This document shows, one piece after another, positions 44,597-52,663 of a DNA stretch of 64,000 nt. Below the pieces are notes generated by a model. The model worked only from the letters and a program-made list of their open reading frames with translations. It searched no databases and was not told where the DNA came from. The DNA is taken from NCBI RefSeq assembly GCF_000577245.1, contig NZ_CBYO010000022.1, forward strand, positions 558,001 through 622,000, given 5' to 3'. Every line of letters begins with the position of its first letter. The stretch's first letter is position 1. Made by a program: the position numbers and the translations under genes. Source of the stretch: Paucisalibacillus algeriensis. GTDB taxonomy: Bacteria; Bacillota; Bacilli; Bacillales; Amphibacillaceae.

Positions 44597-44616
44597 AACT
44601 TGACCTAGGTCAAGTT
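44597..44616. promoter_or_regulatory. 20-bp perfect palindrome
   Basis: AACTTGACCTAGGTCAAGTT lies in a 370-bp region without a gene. It recalls CRP/FNR-superfamily boxes of the HcpR type (TTGACC-NN-GGTCAA), but no target gene starts close by. Confidence 0.45.
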
Positions 44617-44866
44617 TTGGGGAAATTTTGAGGAGAATGATATTTAGGAGCTATATTCCTTTATTACTCTCAAGATGTTTGCCACCTATCTACATATATA
44701 ATCGATTATAAAGATAGGAACGTGGCATAAAGTCATTGGAAATCTAGAAACTCAATTTAATTTATATGTTTATTTCATTTGGTGGAACTCGGATATATTT
44801 ATTCATTTCAGTTTATTGGCTAAAGATAATAAAGGGTGGTTCTCTGTTACTTCGCTTAAAAATCTA

Positions 44867-44912
44867 AAAAGACTTTCTAGAAGTAGGCAAGTACTTATGG
44901 AAAGTCTTTTAC
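44867..44912 (-). terminator. Terminator of the mph operon
   Basis: AAAAGACTTTC pairs with GAAAGTCTTTT, with an inner AAGTA/TACTT stem, then TTTTTAGATTT on the minus strand. Confidence 0.8.
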
Positions 44913-44927
44913 AATATAATGTTACGG

Positions 44928-45821
44928 TTAAACGACTCCTAATAAATTCCTAGCCATTTCATCATATTCTTCCAGTCCCGATATGATAGCAAATTCCGCA
45001 ACCGCTACTGGATATGCCGAGATGGATTCCATAATATGCTCTTTCATTCCAGCCCAATAAATGCCACCTGCTTCACGGTAATAGTAGATTAATTTATCAA
45101 GAGCCTCTTCCCCAAACGCTTGGAAATGAAAGACAAAGTCATGGGATACATCAGTTACTTTTGCCTCTGTCCAATCTATTAATCCAGTGACATTTGTGTT
45201 TTCATCTATCATCGTATGCCCCGCATGAAGATCTCCATGGATTAAACCGGTAGTCTGAGGCCAAATGTCCTTATTATTTAACCAGGTTTGCCAGCGGGTC
45301 CACAAGTCTTCCGCCACGCCAAACTTAGCCTTCACTTTTTCCATGCGTTCTTTCATAGAAGCTCTTGCTTCTTCTGCAGTATGAATTATTAACCCAGCTC
45401 TCCTGGCCTCTTCGCCTGGAATGTTATGAAGTGAAGCCAATGTTTGAGCTAATGTTTGATGGAACTGTTCTGGTACATTCTCATAGTCCATCTCCCAGAT
45501 ATAGTTTTGTATTTCAGGATCAATGGTTCCAGCCGGTACTCCATTTAATTTTTTGTAAGCAATTAATTCCTTATCATAGATGGACCATACGGGAACTTGG
45601 AACGCTACATGTCTGTGCACTAAATCTAATACATTATTCTCTACGATTGTTCGCTCCATAACATCATCACGCCTTGGAATTCTTAAAATCCATTCATTTC
45701 CGTTTTGATCTTCAGAAAATGCAACTAAAAAGTCTAGTCCTGACTCATTAAATTTTATGGTTTCCTCAATTATTTGGAGTCCATATTTTCTTGCTAAATG
45801 GACTACTTGACCTTTTTCCAT
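44928..45821 (-). CDS. mph: Macrolide 2'-phosphotransferase
   Basis: The 297-aa enzyme of the APH superfamily has the catalytic loop [14 protein letters not shown] (D197) and the metal motif [12 protein letters not shown] (D216), both with the exact wording of Mph-type macrolide kinases. The N-lobe [10 protein letters not shown] carries the ATP-binding lysine replacement region. It phosphorylates the 2'-hydroxyl of macrolides such as erythromycin. AAAGGAGG precedes the ATG. It is the last gene of an apparent operon after a HIT protein, a PP2C phosphatase and a small membrane protein. Which Mph class it belongs to cannot be said by eye. Confidence 0.9.
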   Translation of the reverse strand: MEKGQVVHLARKYGLQIIEETIKFNESGLDFLVAFSEDQNGNEWILRIPRRDDVMERTIVENNVLDLVHRHVAFQVPVWSIYDKELIAYKKLNGVPAGTIDPEIQNYIWEMDYENVPEQFHQTLAQTLASLHNIPGEEARRAGLIIHTAEEARASMKERMEKVKAKFGVAEDLWTRWQTWLNNKDIWPQTTGLIHGDLHAGHTMIDENTNVTGLIDWTEAKVTDVSHDFVFHFQAFGEEALDKLIYYYREAGGIYWAGMKEHIMESISAYPVAVAEFAIISGLEEYDEMARNLLGVV

Positions 45822-45851
45822 GAATAAGCCTCCTTTTATATCCTATTCATT

Positions 45852-46031
45852 TTATTCTTTCTTAGACTTTTTATTTAAGTACCAATCAACTACTGAATAT
45901 CCCAATAAAACACCAAGTGCAACCGAAAATGCTGTGCGAACATCTAAGTCTGGTTTTAATAGCGCATTTACTGTTAAATTTATTATGAATAATATTAAAA
46001 AGCAAAGCACAAATTTGTAAAACCTCTTCAT
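45852..46031 (-). CDS. 59-aa two-helix membrane protein
   Basis: The ATG overlaps the TGA of the PP2C gene (ATGA). Helices at residues 5-26 and 32-48, joined by KPDLDVRT, and a basic tail (NKKSKKE). No family recognised. It is translationally coupled to the phosphatase and lies 30 bp before mph. Confidence 0.7.
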   Translation of the reverse strand: MKRFYKFVLCFLILFIINLTVNALLKPDLDVRTAFSVALGVLLGYSVVDWYLNKKSKKE

Positions 46032-46852
46032 GCTTCTTTCCCTCTAGAATCATCACTTGGCCTTGTTACGTCTTCTGCAATAGTTACATCCCAAGCAAGG
46101 ACCGTTGTACTATCTCTAACATTATTTTCTTTTATAGTCTGTAGTAATGTCCTAACACCATGATCCATTCCATGGTCCATCATGACATGATAAATATCAT
46201 GAGGAGAAGAAAATGGTTCATTCGGACATTCAACAAGCCCATCTGTGGTTAATAAGATACGGTTCAATCCTTTTCTTAGTTCTCTAATACCACTACTATA
46301 GCACGGAACCACCTGTTCAAATGTATTCACTTGTCCAACCCATTCAAAGAACTGACGTTGATTTAGCTGATACTGTCCAAGCTTAGCAAGTTCGGGATGA
46401 AATAAATAGGAAATACAGTCTCCTATGGAAAACCACCACACATATTTGTCCATTCTTAAAACTATTAAACAAGCAGTCTCACCTTTAACTTTTCGGCACT
46501 TAAATAGGAACTCTTCTTCTAAAAACAAGCCTAACACTGTTTCTTCCATACTTTTAATAGACTGATTAAAAGGTTGGGTTAATAGATTTTGTATTTTTGT
46601 TCGACCCTTTGTCAATTGCTCAATCACTATTTCAGCACTCTCTGCTGAATTGTGAGCATCTAAAATAACAGCAAACTCCCATCTCTGTTCCTCCTCTGCC
46701 CAAACCAGACAGCCGTCTTCATTTTTATATTGACCTGCAGTAGAATTACCACCGAAACGCCCGACTGCTATGTGGTTAATATTCTGAATGCTTATAGTAT
46801 CTACACAATTATCTTCACTTCCTACCCAAGAAAACTCACAAGTGTTTTCCAT
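46028..46852 (-). CDS. PP2C-type protein phosphatase
   Basis: The 274-aa protein is a divergent PP2C: NEDGCLVW (first metal motif), FAVILDAHNSAESAE in place of the usual DGHGG, WWFSIGDCISYLF, ILLTTDGLVE and RDSTTVLAWDV. The metal-binding aspartates are mostly kept, so activity is plausible. No membrane or sensor domain. It starts one base after the HIT gene and overlaps the small membrane-protein gene. Its substrate is unknown. Confidence 0.82.
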   Translation of the reverse strand: MENTCEFSWVGSEDNCVDTISIQNINHIAVGRFGGNSTAGQYKNEDGCLVWAEEEQRWEFAVILDAHNSAESAEIVIEQLTKGRTKIQNLLTQPFNQSIKSMEETVLGLFLEEEFLFKCRKVKGETACLIVLRMDKYVWWFSIGDCISYLFHPELAKLGQYQLNQRQFFEWVGQVNTFEQVVPCYSSGIRELRKGLNRILLTTDGLVECPNEPFSSPHDIYHVMMDHGMDHGVRTLLQTIKENNVRDSTTVLAWDVTIAEDVTRPSDDSRGKEA

Positions 46853-46853
46853 T

Positions 46854-47315
46854 TTAGTTGTTCTCCAAATATGCTTTTAGACGATTACATAGTTTAATAA
46901 CTTCACTGTTAACACCCATCGGGGCATCTTCCCAATCATAGACTGCCATCGGTCCCCAGTATTCTTCCGGTGTATTCGGGTATCGTGCAACTACGTGCAT
47001 GTGCAAGTGTGGAACCGAATTACCAGAGACAAGTGAATAGACATGTTCTGCCCCTTCAGATTCCATTAGTGCTTTACTAACCCTAGCCATTACTACCCCA
47101 AATGTCTTTGCCTCATCTTCCGTCATGTCACCTAGTGTTGGAGCATGTCTCTTCAAATCAATCATAATATGACCTAGATAGTTTGGTTTTCCATTATTAT
47201 CAATATGACCAACATACACATAATCATCCTCATAGATTGTAGCCCCTGAAGTCTCTATCACCCCAGCATGCTTATTACAAATAAAACAATCTTCCTTCCT
47301 GTCAATTATCCCCAT
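46854..47315 (-). CDS. HIT-family hydrolase
   Basis: The 153-aa protein has an N-terminal CFICNKH zinc-type pair and the catalytic histidine triad in SVPHLHMHVVAR. It belongs to the diadenosine polyphosphate/nucleotide hydrolase branch. First gene of the HIT-PP2C-membrane-mph set. Confidence 0.9.
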   Translation of the reverse strand: MGIIDRKEDCFICNKHAGVIETSGATIYEDDYVYVGHIDNNGKPNYLGHIMIDLKRHAPTLGDMTEDEAKTFGVVMARVSKALMESEGAEHVYSLVSGNSVPHLHMHVVARYPNTPEEYWGPMAVYDWEDAPMGVNSEVIKLCNRLKAYLENN

Positions 47316-47403
47316 TTTACTTTCTCCTTTTCTTATGTAAATTATGGAAATTATATAACACCAAATTGAATTTGGATAGGTTTTTTCTGAAAATAAAAGA
47401 AAT

Positions 47404-47464
47404 GGTTCCTGTCACTTCCCGAAGTTTGTCGACCATCAACAAACTTGGGGGAGTGACAGGAACC
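47404..47464 (-). terminator. Long imperfect hairpin terminator
   Basis: GGTTCCTGTCACT pairs with AGTGACAGGAACC, with AAGTTTGT/ACAAACTT inside. The minus strand then reads ATTTCTTTTATTTTC. It ends the SRPBCC gene. Confidence 0.7.
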
Positions 47465-47490
47465 TTATTACTAAAAGATAATCCTCGCTA

Positions 47491-47931
47491 CTAATGAACT
47501 AAAGAAGCTCTCAAATCTTTCACGTCATGTTCTAAGTAACTTTTTAGGCAGGAAAGCATGTACACCCATCCTTCTTTTTGACCTAGCATTTTACTTATTA
47601 CTTCAGGATCTTCTTCTTTTAATCCCGATTCATTAACTTCAATAATAGTACTTTTCTCGTCAACTTCCTTTAGTGTGATTGTTACAATTGTTTCTTCGTT
47701 GAGTTCTCCCCAAGAGAAAACTATTTGTTTGTTTACTTGAACTTCTAACACATTTATTATTCCTTCAGCACCATATTCATCATATCTTAGTATAATTTTC
47801 TTTCCTTTTTCCCATCTTTCCGAACTAGAAGAAAACCAATAGTTACCGATTTTTACTGGGTCAATAAAAGCTTCGAAGACCTCATTAGCAGATTTGTTTA
47901 TTTTCATTTTTGTAGTTACTTGAGTATCCAT
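47491..47931 (-). CDS. SRPBCC (AHSA1/ActivatorAHA1-like) protein
   Basis: The 146-aa protein has KINKSANEVFEAFIDPVKIG at the start, WFSSSSERWEKGKKI, and a C-terminal helix EGWVYMLSCLKSYLEHD typical of AHSA1 family proteins. It probably binds a hydrophobic ligand. A decayed partial copy lies directly upstream. Confidence 0.88.
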   Translation of the reverse strand: MDTQVTTKMKINKSANEVFEAFIDPVKIGNYWFSSSSERWEKGKKIILRYDEYGAEGIINVLEVQVNKQIVFSWGELNEETIVTITLKEVDEKSTIIEVNESGLKEEDPEVISKMLGQKEGWVYMLSCLKSYLEHDVKDLRASLVH

Positions 47932-47994
47932 TAAAAATTCAACACCTTATCTTTTTTCCTAATTCTATACTATATCTACTTTTAATGAAAATAC

Positions 47995-48160
47995 TATCAT
48001 TTTCCTTTAGTGCAATCGTAACAATCGTTTCTTCGTTGTGTTCTTCCCCCCAAGAAAATACAATCTAATTGTACTCCTTAACTTCCAGCACATTAATTGC
48101 CCCTTCAGCAACCCTTCGCCGATGGTATTTTTCCTTAGTATGGTTCTTTTTCTTTAATAC
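47995..48160 (-). pseudogene. Decayed partial copy of the SRPBCC gene
   Basis: Bases from about 48001 to 48110 align with 47665-47772 of the intact gene: TTTAGTG, ACAAT-GTTTCTTCGTTG, TTCTCCCCAAGA, ACTTC-A-CACATT and CCTTCAGCA all recur in order, and CTTAGTAT recurs further on. Frames are broken by stops and short indels. Confidence 0.7.
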
Positions 48161-48287
48161 CTGTACCCTTCTTATTGAACTTATATCATTTCCTCAAAAG
48201 GGTATAGTAAGAAAAATAAATAATAAGGAAGGAAGTATTTTCTTACAACCTTACTTATATTTACATTTTTGCTAAAGAGGTGCCAAT

Positions 48288-49433
48288 ATGTCTTCATATT
48301 TAATCCCAATAAAGATAGCATTTATTATATTTAGCATATTAGGTTTTTTCCTTATTCTCCCTTGGCTAATATATAGTTATAGAAAATATGGTTACTTCAG
48401 CCTTTGGGCTTCAATTGTGGCCTATTCCTTTATTTTCTATATGTTATCGGCTTTATTTTTAGTTCTTTTGCCTCTTCCAGATACCCGCGATACTTGTTCT
48501 TCACAATTACCTAATACGGTGCATTATTCACTTGTCCCATTTTATTTTATCTGGGATGTTATTAATAGTAGTTCAGTTGTTTGGTCACAGCCTTCTACCT
48601 ATATTCAAATATTCAAACAAAGTGCATTTTTGCAGGCAACATTCAATTTTCTATTATTATTGCCTTTTGGTGTTTATCTAAGATATTTTTTCAAACAAAA
48701 ACGATATTGGAAGAAGGCACTTGGATTGGGAATTGTGTTATCTCTATTTTATGAGATAACACAGGTAACAGGTATTTACGGAATCTATAATTGTGCCTAT
48801 CGAATATTTGATGTTGATGACCTTATATTAAATAGTACTGGTACTTTGTTTGGGTTCCTTATTGGTCCTGTCATACTTGCTTTGTTTCCATCTAGGAAGA
48901 GCCTTATTGACAAGGGAGAAAGGCTACAGGAAAGTCATTTCACTCCCCCATTGTCCCAATTAGTGGCTGTCATCATAGATTATCTATTAATAAGTCTCAG
49001 TTGGAACCTAACAGCAGGATTGTTTACAACAAATGGTTTTTTTGAATTTATTTATGCAACGATTGGCTTTTTTATTTTTTACTTTGTTGTGCCTCTTTTT
49101 GGGCAGGGAAAAACAATCGGAACAAACATAATGCGTTTTAAACTCATTAAACTGGATAGAAAATCACCTATGTGGCAGTCATTACTAAAAAGGTCTATTG
49201 CAATATATTTCCCGTGGGTAGCAACATGGTCTTTAAAATTTTTTAATAGTATTGACTTAGATATGAACTCAAATTTTTATCTCTATCATGCATTGATCAC
49301 AGTGGCAGTACTCGTATTTGTTGTAATATTATGGGCTGTATTATTTATTCATGTAGTTTACATCTTATTTAAAAAAGGGAAAAGAACCTTTTACTTTGAC
49401 TATTTAGCAGATTTAATTCCTAGGAGAAAATAA
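48288..49433 (+). CDS. VanZ-RDD fusion membrane protein
   Basis: The 381-aa protein has an N-terminal VanZ domain (residues 40-200; NFLLLLPFGVYLRYFF, SLFYEITQVTGIYG, FDVDDLILNSTGTLFG), then an RDD domain (225-370; LSQLVAVIIDYLLISL, GKTIGTNIMRFKLIKLD). Nine to ten helices in all. VanZ-type proteins reduce susceptibility to glycopeptides in some hosts; RDD proteins are transporters or ion antiporters. The fused function is unknown. It is monocistronic with a terminator. Confidence 0.9.
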   Translation: MSSYLIPIKIAFIIFSILGFFLILPWLIYSYRKYGYFSLWASIVAYSFIFYMLSALFLVLLPLPDTRDTCSSQLPNTVHYSLVPFYFIWDVINSSSVVWSQPSTYIQIFKQSAFLQATFNFLLLLPFGVYLRYFFKQKRYWKKALGLGIVLSLFYEITQVTGIYGIYNCAYRIFDVDDLILNSTGTLFGFLIGPVILALFPSRKSLIDKGERLQESHFTPPLSQLVAVIIDYLLISLSWNLTAGLFTTNGFFEFIYATIGFFIFYFVVPLFGQGKTIGTNIMRFKLIKLDRKSPMWQSLLKRSIAIYFPWVATWSLKFFNSIDLDMNSNFYLYHALITVAVLVFVVILWAVLFIHVVYILFKKGKRTFYFDYLADLIPRRK

Positions 49434-49445
49434 ACATTCTCGAAT

Positions 49446-49481
49446 ACAGCAAATCTCACTTCGGGGTTTGCTGTTATTTTT
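49446..49481 (+). terminator. Terminator of the VanZ-RDD gene
   Basis: ACAGCAAAT pairs with GTTTGCTGT (one wobble), then TATTTTTAA. Confidence 0.8.
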
Positions 49482-49552
49482 AAGGTTTACATTAAAGTGA
49501 TATAGGGTGAGGAGATTTTAATTGTTATTGTAGTTTACGAGGAGGATTCTTA

Positions 49553-49645
49553 ATGAAAACAATTTACATACAAAAAATGTTCAAACCCGAGCCTAATATC
49601 GGCAGACGAACCAACAGCTGCATTTTGTCAGTGACTAACAAATAG
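49553..49645 (+). pseudogene. Remnant of an ABC transporter ATPase gene
   Basis: A strong GAGGAGGAT precedes ATG 49553, which opens only 30 codons. In the plus-two frame the second part reads NPSLISADEPTAAFCQ, matching the Walker B / D-loop of MacB-type ABC ATPases. The start region thus seems joined to the Walker B region by a deletion, after a frameshift. Confidence 0.5.
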
Positions 49646-49936
49646 ACCTAACAGAAGATTCCTTTTTTCTAATGGTTCTTTTTGTTTAATACTTTTTAAT
49701 CATTTTACCAGTGTTTTCCTATTATTAATTTCTTATTGCCGTATGACTTTCTTTCCATTTTAGTTGGTACTACTAGATTTAAAATAGATATTTTATTAGT
49801 AATGAATGAAAAACCCTATAAGTATTATACATTTGATGCATCTTTTTCCCTATGGTTACTTATTTTTATATATACTATAATCCATTATAAGAAAATTATA
49901 TATATTAAAAAAATAATGTCCGTTAGGGGGGAAAGG

Positions 49937-51175
49937 ATGCTTCAAGGAGAAATCATTAAGTTCTATCGTGAAAAAAATAAAATGACACAAGCACAATTAG
50001 CAGAAGGTATTTGTACGACTACGCATATTAGCAAAATTGAACGAGGAAAAACGGCATATTCCGAAGAACTTATTACCTTATTCTCAGAACGTCTTTCGAT
50101 TGATATAAAAAAGGAGATGGAAAATGCGAAAAAAATTGATTTGCTACTTCAACAATGGCATCAATCGATGATTATGGGAAGAAGAGATGTAATGGAACAA
50201 ATCAAGACCGAACTGGAAGAAATAGCATTCATTCACTCTACTTACTATGCAGCCCACTACCGATTGCTTCAAGCAAGATATAACATCGTACATCAGCGGA
50301 ATCAAATGGCTTTTGAAATACTTGAGGATGTAAAGAAAACATATACAAATCTTTCCACCTATGAGTATAGTCTATTACACCATATCTATGGAATCTACTA
50401 TATTGGTGATCGAGCTAATGTTTCTCGAGAAAGTCATCTAAAACCACTTCAATCGTTGGAAAAAGTGAACATAGATGAGTATGGAAATGAGGAGTATTAC
50501 TATCACCTGGCAATTTCCTATCATCTAATCGGATCCCACATTATGGCCTATTATTATGCAGAAAAGGCTTTGGGTTATTTCCAGTCAACAAATAATTACG
50601 CACGATCTATCGATGCAGAAACGTTTATGTTGCTACAAATGAATCGCGATGATTCCGTTGACTTTCATAAGATAGTAGAGCGATACAATAATTTAATTCA
50701 TAACTGTGATATGCTAGGTTTTAAATCTAAAAAAGCAATTTTATTAAATAACCTAGGATTTGAGTATTTCCATAAAGATGAATTTGTTTTATCAAAAAAC
50801 TGCCACTGGGCTGCAATGCAATTAGACGAACCAAATTCAGCAAGCTATCTTTTACATCTATATAATTATTTGGATTCCTGTATGGAAGGTAACCTTTCCA
50901 GAAAGAATATGTTATTGAACAAAATAAAAGAAGGCCTTTCCCTAGCCCAAAAATTAGATAGTAAGCATTTCATTATATTATTCCAGTTAATAAAGCTAAA
51001 AGCTCTTGGAAATAATGAAACCTATTACCAATTTATTGAGGAAAAGGCACTACCCCACTTTTCTTCGATGAACCATTTCATTTACTATAAGCGATATGGA
51101 AAAATTCTCTTTGAACACTACATTAAGACTAACCAATATATGAAAGCATCAAAAGTTCTTGGAGACCATTTATAA
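49937..51175 (+). CDS. RRNPP-type regulator (NprR/PlcR-like)
   Basis: The 412-aa protein has an N-terminal Xre helix-turn-helix (LQGEIIKFYREKNKMTQAQL, AEGICTTTHISKIERG) and about nine TPR-like repeats (residues 75-412) such as LLHHIYGIYYIGD, YYHLAISYHLIGSH and ILLNNLGFEYFHKDE. This is the layout of peptide-pheromone receptors PlcR, NprR and AimR. The frame is open upstream to 49736, but GGGGGGAAAGG places the start at ATG 49937. No signal-peptide-bearing pheromone gene is seen on either side. It lies beside tasA-sipW and the neutral protease. Confidence 0.85.
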   Translation: MLQGEIIKFYREKNKMTQAQLAEGICTTTHISKIERGKTAYSEELITLFSERLSIDIKKEMENAKKIDLLLQQWHQSMIMGRRDVMEQIKTELEEIAFIHSTYYAAHYRLLQARYNIVHQRNQMAFEILEDVKKTYTNLSTYEYSLLHHIYGIYYIGDRANVSRESHLKPLQSLEKVNIDEYGNEEYYYHLAISYHLIGSHIMAYYYAEKALGYFQSTNNYARSIDAETFMLLQMNRDDSVDFHKIVERYNNLIHNCDMLGFKSKKAILLNNLGFEYFHKDEFVLSKNCHWAAMQLDEPNSASYLLHLYNYLDSCMEGNLSRKNMLLNKIKEGLSLAQKLDSKHFIILFQLIKLKALGNNETYYQFIEEKALPHFSSMNHFIYYKRYGKILFEHYIKTNQYMKASKVLGDHL

Positions 51176-51181
51176 AATAAT

Positions 51182-51209
51182 CCCCCGAGAATAGGAAAAT
51201 TCTCGGGGG
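51182..51209. terminator. Bidirectional terminator
   Basis: CCCCCGAGAAT pairs with ATTCTCGGGGG around a 7-nt loop, between convergent genes. The T-run is weak. Confidence 0.75.
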
Positions 51210-51219
51210 GTTGGTCCCA

Positions 51220-51828
51220 TTACTCGTCTACTCGACCTTCATCAAGTTCACCTTCAGTCTGTTCTCCGACAAATTGCCAGTTTAGCTGAAGGGCATCACC
51301 TTGGAATTGGTTCTGATCTTCCCCATTATCAACAAATTCAAATAAGACGATAATTTTATTGATATTTCCTGGTTTAAGCCCATTCGGTACTCTTTCCCCA
51401 CCAATAAATCGATCTACCTCTGTTAAGTCAGGTGTCATTGTGGATAATTCACGAAGAGTTGTTTCCATTACTGGAACGGTTGCATTGTTCTGATTGTAAA
51501 GAATAGTAACCTTAATGTGGTCAGCAAAATCTTCTGTATTATCACCTAGTACATCATTAACCTCGTAGCTCGTATTCAACAATACTTTGTGAATGTCTAA
51601 TGTTCCATTGTTTGTAAGCGTAAATTCACGGGAAATTTCATCGCCGGGTTTTAGATTATCAACATTCACGATGGTTTCCGGATTAACGGATAAATCCAAT
51701 GTACCAGCTGCAAATGTATTATTCACCACTTCCGTATCGCTGAAATACGCATATGTTCCTCCCCCCATTAATGAAAATCCCAGTGCTGCAGTTAGTAGTC
51801 CCTTACTTACTGTTTTTGTAAAACTCAT
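51220..51828 (-). CDS. tasA: TasA/CalY-family matrix protein (camelysin-like)
   Basis: The 202-aa secreted protein has a SipW-type signal peptide (KGLLTAALGFSLMGGGTYA, cleavage near A27 before YFSDTE) and the family core NNTFAAGTLDLSVNP, LKPGDEISREFTLTNNGTLD, and LQLNWQFVGEQ. TasA/CalY proteins form amyloid-like biofilm fibres or act as surface camelysin. An acidic tail ends the protein. The gene is next to its signal peptidase sipW. No tapA is present. Confidence 0.92.
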   Translation of the reverse strand: MSFTKTVSKGLLTAALGFSLMGGGTYAYFSDTEVVNNTFAAGTLDLSVNPETIVNVDNLKPGDEISREFTLTNNGTLDIHKVLLNTSYEVNDVLGDNTEDFADHIKVTILYNQNNATVPVMETTLRELSTMTPDLTEVDRFIGGERVPNGLKPGNINKIIVLFEFVDNGEDQNQFQGDALQLNWQFVGEQTEGELDEGRVDE

Positions 51829-51893
51829 TTTTGTTCCTCCTTTAATATTTTTTATATTTTTAACCCTATATCTCTATAACAAAGGATAGGGGA

Positions 51894-52445
51894 TTAAACC
51901 GTTTCCGTTTCTTTGACCTTTTTTCCTTCTAGTTCTCTAGCTGCAAGGAAAATGGAACGTCCTGCTGATAGCACTATTAGTAGGCCTGGTATAAATAATA
52001 AAAGTGCTGATCCTAACTTTGATGTTGCAAATCCAATTACATATCCCATCATTGGAATGGTAAAACCTGTATACTTTCCTACGATATTTTGCATTTGAAC
52101 ATAATCACTGTCAGCTGCGTTGTTGTTATCTCCTTTAGTTTGAAATAATTGATTTCCGTTTACAATCATCACATCTACAATACGGTGCGTAATCAAATTA
52201 CCGTCCTGTTGAAAGGTAATTATATCCCCTTTCTTGTATGTCGTATCAGAACCTACAAGTTTATTTACAATAATAGACCCCGTGTTAAACGTAGGATCCA
52301 TGGAACCTGATAAGACTACTTTTACTTGATGTCCAAATATAGACGGGTCTCCACCAGAAGCCTTAGTTGAAAGAACAAAAAATGCTAGTATACAAATTAA
52401 AAGTAGTGATACCATCCTCACAATCCTAAACACAACTTTTATCAT
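51894..52445 (-). CDS. sipW: Signal peptidase I, ER-type, SipW
   Basis: The 183-aa membrane protease has the catalytic serine in VVLSGSMDPTF (S48) and a histidine in place of the lysine (ITHRIVDV, H87), which marks the ER-type SipW. Helices lie near residues 10-27 and 145-170. It should process TasA. The second ATG (52445) is used because the first abuts the ribosome site GGAGGGGG. First gene of the sipW-tasA operon. Confidence 0.93.
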   Translation of the reverse strand: MIKVVFRIVRMVSLLLICILAFFVLSTKASGGDPSIFGHQVKVVLSGSMDPTFNTGSIIVNKLVGSDTTYKKGDIITFQQDGNLITHRIVDVMIVNGNQLFQTKGDNNNAADSDYVQMQNIVGKYTGFTIPMMGYVIGFATSKLGSALLLFIPGLLIVLSAGRSIFLAARELEGKKVKETETV

Positions 52446-52502
52446 CTTCATCCCCCTCCAAGCGACTATATTTCAATCGTAGGCTATAGACAGAAGATTG
52501 TA

Positions 52503-52601
52503 AATTGGGTTATTTTTCACTCAAAAGCGATCAAAAATAACCATTTTTATCAGGGGAAATCTATCAAATGCGATTCTATTAGGGTTTTCTATAACCCAAT
52601 T
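52503..52601. promoter_or_regulatory. Inverted repeat in the sipW / protease intergenic region
   Basis: AATTGGGTTA (52503-52512) and TAACCCAATT (52592-52601) are exact complements separated by 79 bp, and GGGTT/AACCC also flank a short loop at 52583-52597. The divergent promoters lie here. It could be a shared looping operator. Confidence 0.4.
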
Positions 52602-52663
52602 GACTGTCTAGGGTGTGCCCAAGAATAATAGAGAGTGTAAGCAAAAGAAATGGAGAGGTGATT

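Noticed and set aside
44637-44711. 24-codon ORF after the 20-bp palindrome
   Set aside because: GAGGAG is only two bases from the ATG, and the product has no recognisable features.
49736-49936. Upstream extension of the RRNPP regulator with a hydrophobic stretch
   Set aside because: AT-rich DNA without a ribosome site; GGGGGGAAAGG directly precedes the internal ATG that begins the helix-turn-helix.
51130-51219. Search for a Phr/NprX-type peptide at the end of the RRNPP gene
   Set aside because: Only about 44 bp remain before tasA, filled by the terminator; no overlapping signal-peptide frame was found.
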